The notes below the pieces were generated by a model. It saw only the letters and a list, made by a program, of their open reading frames with translations. It ran no database searches and was not told where the DNA came from. Both the position numbers and the translations under genes were made by a program. DNA of 64,000 bases from Gambelia wislizenii (taxonomy: Eukaryota; Chordata; Lepidosauria; Squamata; Crotaphytidae), in the NCBI GenBank assembly GCA_030847615.1, contig JAUMIR010000004.1, forward strand, positions 220,957,001-221,021,000, given 5' to 3'. This document shows, piece by piece, positions 35,201-47,800 of this stretch (the stretch's first letter is position 1; the number at the start of each line of letters is the position of its first letter).

Positions 35201-38200
35201 TGGAGAGGCCTTTCAACCTGGTATGTGGTAAACCAGCCAGAAACAGGCCTTTTTACCCAGCTATCTTATCTTATCTCATGTGTTGAGCTGCTCTGATTTG
35301 ATATTTTGCTTGCAAAGCTGACATTACAGAGCTCTGAAATAATGTTTTCCCTCATGATATGACAAATGGGAAATCCCACTGGTAGTTTGTGCTTTCTTGT
35401 TCAGTATTTTTGTTTCACTTTCTGGTCAGGTTTGCAGATAGAGGAGACTCATGGGCTATATACCTGGATGGGGTTTCTCTGGCAGACAGGGAGCTGGAAT
35501 TCAGCCAAATTTTGTTTTACACACATTGATAAAGTGCTCCATTCCGCTGCTGCTTTGGTTTATATCAAGCTGAAAGGAAGATAATGTCTGTGTAACTCTT
35601 AGATGGCTGACATGCTAAAATGGCTTCTCTTGCTGGAGATGTTCCAGCTTTGCTTAAGCACAGGTGTGGCTCAGGGTGTTGTTTGTTGTAGCATTATTGC
35701 TGAGCTGAGTCATAAAGATTTTTTTAAAAGGTTCATACCTGATTTTTTTTTTAAGTTTATGATCTCAACAGTTTGCTGAGGAGAAAATTGTTCTCAAGCC
35801 CCACTCAGCTCTTGAATTTACAGAATGGCCCTGGAGAAGAAAATGCCCATCACCTGCAGTCCTCTGACTATAAAATAGGAATTCAAAAAGGTTGAAGATT
35901 GATGAAAGATGAAATGAACATTGTGGTGCAGGGTATATTTTGGAATAATGAAACTTTGTCTGCATATCATTGCCCTACCCACCAAAAAAAAGGGCGCACA
36001 TTCTACCATGAATGGGCTCTGTGTTTGTAAAATGTTCCAAGTATCTAACAGTTGAAGTTAAATTGATAGTAATAGTATTGATGTACATTTTAAAAGCATT
36101 AATTGCTTTTTTGACCACCAGGAGCCCCAAACTGATGTATAATATCATTCATAGGCAGACAGTCAGAGAGAGAGAGAGAGAGAGGAAGAGAGTGAAACTT
36201 TAAAACCAGATTGAAACTTTCCCTGCTGTGTCATGATAAATGTGGATGTGGGGTCTATGGAGGAACAGGACATGTCTCACACCTTTTTTAACATTAGGGT
36301 AACAGCTTCTCTACAGGTTGATTCTCCCTTATCTGGAATTCCAAAATCTGAAATATTTCAAAATCCAAAATTGTCCACATGGGTGGCTGAAATAGTGACA
36401 CCTGTGCTTTCTGATGGTTCAGTGTGGACAAATGTTGTTTCCTGCACAACATTGTTTAAAATATTGTATAAAATTACCTTCACGCTATGTGTATAAGGGG
36501 TATATAAAACATAAATGAATTTTGTGTTTAGACTTGGGTCACATCTCCAAAATATCTCATTATGTACATGTAAGTATTCCAAAATCTGAAATACGGTATT
36601 CCAAAAATACCTCTGGTCCCAAGCATTTTGGATAAGGGAGACTCAACCTGTAATAAGGTGTCAAAGGCTGCAAGGGTAGAAAAAATGTTTCTGCAAAGAT
36701 GACATACTTGTTTATATAATAATAATAAATAATAATAATAAAATTTTATTTATATCCCGCCCCTCTGCAACGCAATCGGGGCGGCTTACAATATAAAAAC
36801 CCCATATTCACAATACCCTAGCCCACCCACCCCTTAAAATAATATTAAATTACGAAGGATTAAAAACATGCATTAATTAAAATGTATATAAATTAGAAGA
36901 AAAAAAATTAAAACATACAATCATAGCCTAGAAAGGGCAGCTGAGTCTTGGGCCGGGATAATTATTCAGGAAAGGCCTGCCGGAAAAGATCCGTCTTGAC
37001 AGCTTTTTTAAACCTCTGAGTGTCCTATTAAATCTGTAGCAGTTTGTGTAAGCCTGGTACCTGTGTTTTGTCTCCCTGAAGTTAAGGAAGGCTTTGGCCT
37101 CTTCTGATTTCTACCATAGACCCAAGCAGAGGAGGGCCTTACCCCAAAATTTTGGGCTGAGGAACCTCTGATATTCACAGGACAAGCTTCCTTTGGATTT
37201 TTCACCATTTTTTGGTGGATTTTGGTGGAATTATAAATAATAATAATAATAAAATTTATTTATACCCCGCCCCTCTGCTAAAAACAATCGGGGTGGCTTC
37301 CAACAACTAAAACATTATAATAATGACTAAAAACACCACCCTCCCCCATAAAAAGACATTAAACACAATAAGATTAAAACCTTCTAACTAAAAACATATT
37401 AAAAACAAATATATACATAATTTTAAAAAAGCCAGGAGACTGAGCTCCTGAGGCCAGGATCTAATCAGGAAAGGCCTGGCGAAAGAGATCCATCTTTAGT
37501 GCTTTTTAAAAGCTACTCAAGCTTGTCAACAGCTGGTAGTATGTAGACGAAGTCCTAGCAAAGCAGTTCTGGAATGTACATCTTATATTGCATTGGTTGT
37601 TTATATTTTTCATGTACATTATATATGGATTGCATGTGGTGATGCACATTCTTCCTTCTTCTCTTTTATCCTGCAGGCTGAAATGGAGTTAGTAAAGTGG
37701 GGGTTTGAGGCAGCATCTATTGAACAACAAATTGCCGACCATAGGAGATTTCATAATTCCATTGGAGACTATCGCTGGCATTTGGACAAAGTCAAAACTG
37801 ATCTGGTAAAATACTGGTTCAGCTTCCTTAGTTGTTTTATGCTACTACTATCTGTTTAAACTGCTTATCTGGTGCCTCTTGGTGCCACAGCTGGTTAAAC
37901 ATTCCAAACCTTTGGCTCAGAGATAATCTCTGTTTTAGCACTGCTGTGCTTTGCTCAGTTAAAAACATCAACACATAAAAAGTAGAAATCTATTAAGCTA
38001 TTGATCTAGAGGAAGTGGAATAAGTGGATAACTATAACAATTAGCTGGAAAGTTGGAAGTCATTTACTGTTTCCTTTTTTTGGTTTAGTTTTGTAGTTGA
38101 AGTTATGTACGGTAGCTGTAGTACTAATTTTAAGTTACGTTAATTCCATTTCTATTTTATTTTTGTTGTAATTTCCCCTTTATGTTGTTTGATGCTATAA

Positions 38201-41200
38201 AAACCTTTTTGTGTTAATAAAGATATTTAAAACAAAACTAAACATCAGCATGTAAAATAACATTATATGTGCTGCATTCTTCCTCCTGTTAGAGCATCAT
38301 ATGATTGTAAACAGAGCCTAATTTGAGATCAGTGGCAGGCAAGAGTTGGGGGGGGGGTCTAGGGCCAGGATTTGACATCCTGGTAGACTTTCAAATAGGT
38401 CTCTGCCACAGTGGTGAATTATTTGCAATCTCCCCTTGACTCTGTGGCTTCCTGGGCCTGACAGGCTTCCAGGTTCTCAGACCTTTCAGGTGTGTTGGCG
38501 ACTGCAACCATTGTCCACAGTGAGCGCCAGCAATGGCTGCAGGTGATGAGCATTGTAATTTGACACATTTGGAGGATACCAGGATGAGGAAGGCTGATTT
38601 AAATGCATGTTTGTGTTCCCTACTCAGGCTGTTGCCTGGCCTCCTTTGCCCCTCCTACTTGATCATTCATTGTTTGCTGCTACTCCCTGGCCCCTTCTTG
38701 AAGATGCATGGGGTTCCTATCATTCTACCATTGACTGTTTTTAGTTACAATGTAAAGATGGTACTGTAGCCCCAATCAAGGGAGCCTGGGTCTGCAAAAC
38801 CTCAACAGGGCTGTTAATAACAGGATGACTTGGAGGATTCTTATTCATAGAGTTGCCATAATTTGAAGCTGCAATTAACAGGAAGAATTTTCGCAACCTC
38901 TTTCCATTTTAATTTTTACTGCTTCCAGAAATCCTTGGAATAAAAGCAAATTGCTGTAGTACCTGTAACCCTCCTATTTTTATTTTCTCTATCCTATTTA
39001 CCACCCATGTGAGAATTTTACTCTTTTGTTTTCTCCCCAGCGTGAGAAGGCTGCTATTCACCAGCTGGAGGAGGAGTATGAATATCTGCTGGTAAGCGAA
39101 AAAGCAGGTTTAAAAAAAACCAACACCCTGAAGGTCTTGTAATCTGCTCTTTATCTGCTTGGTAGTGGATTGCCTAGTATCAGCCATCCATGTAAACTCC
39201 AGTAGGATGAGAAGTGTTGTATTTTCTACAACAACTTGTTTCCATTCTACATAATATGGCACATGAATTCAGTGTATGGTTTGCCTGCCAGATTGAGGAC
39301 ATTGGGGTTCCTCGATTTTTAATAGCTGAGTTGAAGGAGAAATTAATTTTGTGAGATGAACTTTCTCTTCCACTGTCATCCAAGAAAGGAAGTAGCTATG
39401 TCTACTGAAATTGCCTCCTGTGTCCTTAACCTTTCCCCATGCTCATGCCCAGCCTTGACTGTCTCTCTCGCAATATTTCCTTGTATTCATAATTCACAAA
39501 TAATAGCTCCTCTTTGTTGTATAGTAGATAGCATTTTGGGGTGGGGTTAGATGATCGCTCAGCCATGATACTTACTGGGTGTCTTTGGATCATTCAGTAT
39601 CCATCAGCCTAACCTCTTGCATGGGGTCACTACGAAGATAAAATAAAGGGCAGGAAATATGTACACTTGAAGACATAGTATTAAAGTACTAAATGAGTAA
39701 ATTACTATCAAATCTGACATTGTAAGTTACTTGGGCAGAGATTTTTTTTTTTTTTTAAATAGGCCCTTAAATCATCATGGATCCATTCCATCGACTACAG
39801 GTAGAACATGGCTGTTCATAGCCTTTTCTTTAAATTATCAACATTGTAGGGCTTTATAAGATATTACTGAAACATGTAGACAATATGTGACACAGTTTGC
39901 TTGCATAACAACTCATTTTTCTCTGTGGCTAGCAAAAGCAGAGTAAACTGTGCATTTTTAGTTTATGGTGATGGTAACTAATTAGGACTTCCTTTTAAGT
40001 GTAGCACAACTAGAACCCAGACTTGCCCAGAGAACTGTATTTTTGTTCTATCTGTTTCTTCTTCTTCTTTTTGAGTTTCCACTGTGTTTTGATTCTTAAA
40101 TTTAAAAAGTCCAATCCTTTGTTGGTATTGTTTTGTAGAGGTTCTCCTTTGAAAGAATGGACCAGCTGCGCCAGCTGCAAAACATTATCCAAGCAACCAG
40201 CAGGGAAATCATGTGGATCAATGACTGCGAGGAGGAGGAGCTTCTCTATGATTGGAGTGACAGGAACACTGATATTGCCCGGAAGCAGGAGGCCTTCTCT
40301 GTGAGTTAACTAAATGCCCAAATGAAAATAATAAGAACAGACAGTTTGCAGAGTGTATGGTGGCAAGAGGGCTGAGGAGGAAAGTCTGGTTGTGCCAAAC
40401 TTTAGAAGTGCATAATACTGAAGCTAACTGTTGTGGGAATTAAAATGTTGGGAACCTTGTGCAAGGCACCTGATCTTTGACAGTGGTGTGGATTGTACAG
40501 CTGGCATTGATGTGAGATGTTCTGTAACTGGATGTACAATGTGGAAAGATAATGGTATTAATGTTGTTCAGATTACTTGTGTCACCAAGACTATATGATC
40601 ATATAGTACAGTGGTTCTACAATGGTGTAATTATATTATTATTATTATTATTATTATTTACCATCGTCATCAGGTGTTGTTGTGTTGTTGTTGTTGTTTT
40701 AAATCTTGAGTTAAGTCTTGGGGGCCCGTGGCAGCAAAAGATATTTAAAGGGGTCCCTTCTAAAGAAAAGGTTAAGAGCCCCTGATATAGTACATATTAA
40801 GTCTACAGGGCTTGCGGCCAAAAAATGAAGACATTTTTTTTTTAATGATTTCACTATGTCTAGATGGATGGATGGATGGATGTGATATGACTTTGTATGT
40901 GTCGATCTTCCTTGTCTTTTGCAGAAACGCATGAGCCAGCTGGAAGTTAAAGAAAAAGAACTCAACAAACTGAAGCAAGAATGTGACCAGCTGGTACTTA
41001 GCCAGCACCCTGCCTCTGACAAAATTGAAGTAAGTCTTCAGCTTCTTTTTCCCTATTGAAGCTGAAAATTTGTAAATGAAATCCTGAACCTTGTACCTTG
41101 AACCTGTCTGCTGCATTTTGCTGGCCAGTAATTATCACTGTTAAAAATGTGCAAGATGACACACACAGAAATTGTGTTGCTAGTGTTAAAAACAGAAGCG

Positions 41201-44200
41201 TGTAAACACCCCTGCCACTGGTGAGGGGATTCTGGGAGTAGCAGTCCAAGCAAGTAACTTTTTCAAGCTCTGTATAATAGTTGTAGAAGTTCCACTCAGA
41301 ACTAAACATTAGTTGTTTAATAATGTGAGAAGCCACTTTAAACTCTGGTGTGGGTCACTTACTTGAAGCAGAGAGTTATTCTTCCCATCAGTGACCTATT
41401 AGTAAGGCCAGTTAATAGTTCTCCCTAAAGGTAAGGAATGATCATGGTGTGTTTATGGGGACCTTGATTTTAATGAAGCCAGTGAAAGGTATGGTGGAGT
41501 GGCATCTCCTTCTTTAGAGGTTTTTAAACAGAGGCTGGATGGCCATCTGCCCAGCGTGTTTGAGTTGTGTATTCCTGCATGGCAGGGGGTTGGACTGGAT
41601 GGCCCTTGTGCTCTCTTCCAACTCTATGATTCTAGGAAGATGTTGTCCCTTGCTTGTGGATCTTCTCCTGTTTCCCTAGAAAGAAGGTGGGAAGGAAGAA
41701 CAAGCCAGATTACTAAGTGTGGAGAGGGTAGGGCAAGCAGTCAACTGTCACTTACCCACTGAGATGTTTGTCTCTTTCTCCCTCTAAGCTATTTTAGGGA
41801 GCTTGGAAGTTGCTAGCTGAGTAGGAGAATGAAATTATACTGTTGAACTTGAGGGTGAATTTTAATTTTCTTCCTTTTTTTCTTTTTTAATCATAGGCCT
41901 ATATGGATACACTGCAAACACAATGGAGCTGGATTCTACAGATCACCAAGTGCATTGATGTTCATCTCAAGGAGAACGCAGCATACTTCCAGGTGTGTAT
42001 TGAAGTATAATAATAATAGTAGAAGTTGCATCCCAACAGCTCAGAACTTTAATGCTGTATAACCAAAAAGGGAGAGCCAGCATGGGTGGTGGTTTGAGTG
42101 TTGGACTAGAAATCTGGAAGACCAGAATTGGAATCCCATTGGGTGACTTTGGGCTAGTCACACTCTGTCATCCTTGGGGGAAGACAATAGAAAGTTTCCT
42201 TTGAATTAATCTTGCCAGGAAAACCTATGATAGAGTTGCCATATGTCAGGGTAAAAGGCATAAAACAACAACAATAATTGAAATGGCCCTCACACATGAA
42301 TATCTTACATTCATACCATTTTTTTGGAAAGGATGATCAGATAGTGCATTTTTCTTGTTAAATAAATGATGTAAACTAGAATTTTATCCTTGAAGGTTAA
42401 GATTTTCCTTAGTTGAGATTCCTTCATTTGCTCTTTGTAAGTCTATATTCTTTAAAGTATGTAGTATGAATATGTTTTAATGTTAATACAGCTGTTGCAT
42501 TGTAATTATGCTACACTTTCTGTTAATGTGCATTGGTCCAGTGTAAAGTATATGGGCTCAATCAGTAAAAGATATAGCTGGGGGTGGGTGGTGTTTTTAG
42601 TCATTATTATAATGTTTTAATTGTTGGAAGCCGCCCCGATTGTTTTTAGCAGAGGGGCGGGGTATAAATAAATTTTATTATTATTATTATTATTGAACAA
42701 TTTTTGATCCTGCCAATCTATACAAAGATATGGTTCTGAGACTATTGTTCTGAGACTATTGTTAGTATTTCTGACAGAAAGTACATAGCACATAGTACAA
42801 CTTAAGTGATCACTCAGAACTTATCAAAAGCCAGAAGATAAACAAGATGACATATTTGTTTTTATGTGTAGTTTTTCGAGGAAGCCCAATCTACTGAAAA
42901 CTACTTGAAAAATCTGCAAGATTCTATCAGGAAAAAGTTCATCTGTGATAAAAACATGTCGCTGCAAGTTCTGCTGGAGCAGATCAAAGAGTTAGAGGTA
43001 CTGCTACCCCATCTTTTAAGATGCCACAACTTCTCTCAACTTCTGCAGGATGCCCAGCATTCAGCATTCCACCATTGAGTGCCTTGTATGTAAAAGGTTC
43101 AGTGTTCAAAATGGGATCAGGTGAAAAGAAATTTCACTCCTGTGGTTGTTTTGCACCTGTTTCCCAGTGCTTGCTGGTATAATAAATGAAGGATGACAGT
43201 GTATGCAGAATAGTTCTTCCTCAAGGGATGTTGTGAAAAACAGAATTATTAAGGAGAATCAGCTTTGTGGATTTCATGTCACAGTGATATGATAAAAACA
43301 AGTCATTTCTTGCTTGACCTGTTTTATTCAGAGTATAGTCTGCTTATGTTTTATATCTGGTAGAGTAGCATTTTCATACCTTTCAAGTTCTCTTTAAGGA
43401 ATTCCAGGTTCTCTTTAAAGCTAACTCATCTTTCCTTACTCACTTTGTTGAGTTTAGTTTAATAATTACATCTCAGTTCTGTAATGTTCTATTCCAACAT
43501 ACAATACATGGTAAACATGCTGGATTTTAGTTAATGCAGAAATCCACTGAGATATTTGCCTTTAATTAAAAGAAGATCCATATTTGGTCCATAACAAATG
43601 CAGGTCTGTGCTGAAGAATCTGCTGTCTTGTTTACACAAAGTTTGCTACATCAGTTTTGTCTGTCTTTCTAGAATGAGCGAGAGAAAATTCTGGAATACA
43701 AGAGGCAGGTGCAAAATTTGGTGAATAAGTCTAAGAAGATAGTGCAGCTGAAGCCACGTAACCCTGATTACAGGAGCAATAAGCCCATCATTCTCAAGGC
43801 ACTGTGTGACTATAAACAAGATCTGGTAAGACTCATGTCATTGAATGGCTAGTGCTCACATCAGGGATCCTGTGGGATACAAAGTGCTTTAAAGCCATGA
43901 CTTTAATTCCAGGGTTGGAGCAATTTTTTGGACATAGATAATGAATCTGCTTGCCCATGGCACCCATAGATTTGCTAATTATTGATTGCGTATGCCTGGA
44001 TGTCTAAATAAATCCACTATAAAAGGTTGTGACAGATTGCCAGTGCCCCCTGCACTTAGGATGTTAGCTAAAATCTGCTTGATACTAAGGTACAAGGCTC
44101 TAAAACATCTGTCCTTAATATGATCTAACTGTAGCTCCTTAAGCCTCCCCACATAAAATGACTTTGAATGTTCCCCAAAACGGAAGTCTATTTAAAAATG

Positions 44201-44845
44201 TCAGCCCTTCCAGGAGGCTGCTATGGAATCATAAGTTTCAAAGAATTATATCCTTTAGGGTCTGCACAGGCACATCTGGTGGCAGGTGGTGTTCTGCTCA
44301 GCTGTACCTCTGGAGAATTTACCAAGGGCAATGCTGTGTAGAGTAGATTACAGTTGTCTAGCTTGATATGATTTTCACAGGGATAAATGAAATAATGGTG
44401 GGGAGGGTATTCAGACAACCATCTTGTACGGCTAGGTTTTTGATATGGACAAGGACAGAGCACTGCCTATCACCAGGGAGAAATTCAACTTAAATCCTAA
44501 AATTAAAAATTGATTCACACCAAAACTAGTTACAGCGCTTTGCCATGTTCAGCCCTGCAGTAACTTTTCTTACTTTTCAATAGAAAACAATGCGCAAAGG
44601 AGATGAATGCATTTTAAAAGACAACAGTGAACGCAGCAAGTGGCATGTGACTGGCCCAGGAGGCGTGGATATGCTGGTGCCATCTGTCAGTCTCATTATC
44701 CCTCCCCCTAATCCATTGGCTGTGGATCTGGCAACCAAGTGAGTAATGACCAAGATCCCAAAGATTTACTGCTTGAATCGTGAGGCAGCTCTACCTGTGG
44801 AAGTGCTGAGTTCCTCCCTAATCCCTTTTCATTTGGTGTGTTCAC

Positions 44846-44876
<31 letters not shown>

Positions 44877-47800
44877 TATATATATATGGGCAGGGGGGAA
44901 GGGGAAGGGGAAGGGCTAAACTGAGTTTAAAAGAGTGGCTTCATGGACTTTGTCCCCTATCCCCATCCAGCTAGATTATGAAATGCTTTTGACTTGGTAA
45001 CTCTCATCAGCCCTTGCTAGCATGTAGTCAGGGATTGTGGAATACAAAGTCCAAAACCTATTGAGATCCTATTCTGGATCTCAGTAAACCTATTCTGACC
45101 ACATCAGGGCCCATGGGCAAAATCTGTGATTTTGAAGAATGCTGTTGTGAGCACATGCAGCACTTTTGCTTTCCTTTCTTCCCAGCCTCCCACAGTCACA
45201 AGAGTTAAAAATTCATTACCTCTGTAAATAGAATTTGGGTTTTCAGGATGCACAGTATGTCCCAGTTAACATGAAGAACCTTTTTGTCACTTTAAATCAC
45301 CAACCGAGTTTTTCCTACGGTTTTCATGCTACTATGGCCTTATCTATACAAGGCAATAAAATGTGAATTGGTGCACAGAAACGCCATTTGCAGCAGCTTT
45401 CATTTGTCTCCACATTTTTTTTCAATATCGCAGGCATGCAAAGCCATATGCATTTGTTGTTCAAACAGGCATGTCTGCGACTCAAGATGACATTTGTATT
45501 GTCACCAGTTGCTGCCGCTGAACAGTAAAACAAATCCAAGATGTGGAAGTGTGATCTTCCACATTAAATAAACAGGGGGAAAAAGATTGTTTCATCGCCT
45601 CAGCACATGATCGCTGTGGCAAAAATCCAACATGGCAATTCCAGGTGCTGCCTTGCTGGCAAGCTCCGCCCCCTGCGCATGTCCAAGCTATCAGCTTTCC
45701 ACTCTTGCTCTTATCAGGAAAGCACAGCAAAGCAAATCCAACAAGCAGGAATACGCATTTCCTTCAGAGTTTTTTTTTTTTTTTACAAAGTCGGGAAAAA
45801 CCACAAGGATACAATGAAGTGATGTGGTATCTCTTTGGGACAAAAAGTATTCTCCTCGAATTCTATGAGTAGTATTTTCACTGTATAGACAAGCCCTGCG
45901 TCCCTGTACTCATGATACTCAGGGCAGTGTTTTGCTCTAAGTTCAGACTGAAGGCACACTTTGATCAACACAAAAAAAGTTGTGTTTATATATACACATG
46001 TGCACATACACAACCTAGTTTTCTTCACAGGTCTTAGGTCTGGGCTAGAGAACAAACACTCGTTCAGATGTTTTGGGGACTCCAGTTGCCCTCAGCTCCT
46101 GCCAGTCTCTCCAGTGGTAAATAATTATGGAAATAATAGTTCATCAGTATCTGGAGGGCTACAGCTGTATCATCCCTGTCCTAGAATAGTGGGCAGCAAG
46201 TCTATTTACAATGGTAAAACAACAGAGTTAATATAGACTGCTGATATCCCATCTTTCTCTTTGTTTAGTCAGCCAGGACCAAGGGCAGGACTGTGTTTCC
46301 TTGGCAGTGATGGTTCATGTGAGATTCTCATGTACTTACTGGCTACAACACATGAATGTAGAACATCTTTATTCCCTCCTTTGGGATAATGCCACTTGCA
46401 TCTAGGTGACCGGAAACTCAGGGTGCATCTGCACTGTAGAAATAATGCAATTTGACATCACTTTAACTGCCGTGGCTCCATCCTATAGAATCCTGGGATT
46501 TGTAGTTTTGTGAGGCACCAGCACTCTTTGGCAGAGAAGGCTAAAGACCTTGTAAAATTACAAATCCCAAGATTCCATAGGATGGAGCTACAGCGCTTAA
46601 AGTGGTGTCAGACTGCATTATTTCAACAGTGTAGATGCACTCTCAGTCCTCTCCTTAAACCATGCTGTATAGTGTGTTGAATGTATCCAACATGACACCT
46701 TATTTTCTTTGAGGCACACTCCAACTTTTCTCATGGCACACAGTTTGAAATCATGGCCCAAGGAGTGGTTTACTAGCTGTGAATGTACTATATCCTCGTT
46801 TATGTGGAAAGCATTTGGCCTTTCCTATATGGGGTTTTCCAGAGATGATGTGTCTGACCCAGTAGATTAGTCATGTTCTTGCCTAGGAGATATAAAAGAT
46901 GCTGTCTTTGCCCCTTAGGATTGAACAATACTATGAAGCTATTATGGCTCTTTGGAATCAACTCTACATCAACATGAAGAGCCTGGTATCTTGGCATTAC
47001 TGCTTGATTGACATTGAGAAAATCAAGGCTTTGACCATTGCTAAGGTAGGTGTTGAATGGAGTTTAGGCAGAGCAGGAGTTCTCAGGCTGTTTTTCTTTG
47101 CAGCTCTATCAGTTTGCTTAACTCAACTTCCTTTCTGGGAAAAAGTTCCCAAGGGTATAATTACTTCTTCCATTACTGAAGTGCTCGTGAGCTTAGGCCA
47201 GGGCTGGGCAATTGTCTCTGAATTCAGAACAAATAGAAGACCTGTCTAGAACAGGATCTAGCAGTCTGTGCCAGATAATGGTTCATTTGGCTATGTTCTG
47301 CACCAAATTCATTAAAATGTGCCCTTTTATTCAATTACTAGTAATCTAAATTAATTACTGGTCCTGGTTCTTTAAATTATAAACAGTAATACCAGTGATG
47401 ATATGTTTGCCCATAAACATGCACTAAAAAACTGGGCCTTGCTTTAGTGCATTTGGGACATTTCTTCTGTCTATGTGTACCACCACCCTTAAAAACTGAG
47501 AATAAATTTCTGGTTCTCACTTCTCTTTTTTAAAAAAAAATAATGAAATGAGAGTAGTCGGATAGGAGATGTGGGACATTTTCAGACATATCTTACTGCA
47601 CTAGAAGCTTTTGGGAGAGCTTTGGTGCTGCCACGCAGCAGGGACTCCATTTTGGATGCTGCCGTCCCTCTGGCGAAATTGACCATGTCACTTCCGTGTA
47701 GGATTGGAGGCGGTTGCGCCATATTTTATTCATGGACAACTTCCGTGAATAAAATCTGTCGAAATATGGCGCGACCGCCTCCAATCCTACACGGAAGTGA

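Larger units (their letters stand above)
33663..37676 (+). other. DSP: DSP intron 4
   Basis: It contains a Tigger-like element (34070-34445), a GA-rich run (36167-36185), a second Tigger-like element resembling a mammalian family (36312-36652) and two minus-strand retroposons with (ATT)n tails (36715-37015, 37230-37530). The stretch 34450-36160 shows no recognisable feature. Confidence 0.85.
41993..42871 (+). other. DSP: DSP intron 9
   Basis: It contains a tRNA-headed SINE (42071-42277) and the 3' end of a retroposon with (ATT)n tail (42590-42696). Confidence 0.8.
44739..46918 (+). other. DSP: DSP intron 12
   Basis: It contains a (TC)n/(TA)n run (44846-44887), a 0.57 kb DNA transposon (45335-45900) and a palindromic MITE (46421-46642). 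No gene is seen. Confidence 0.85.

Noticed and set aside
44846..44887. Regulatory GAGA-type element
   Set aside because: A simple dinucleotide run inside an intron is better explained as a microsatellite.
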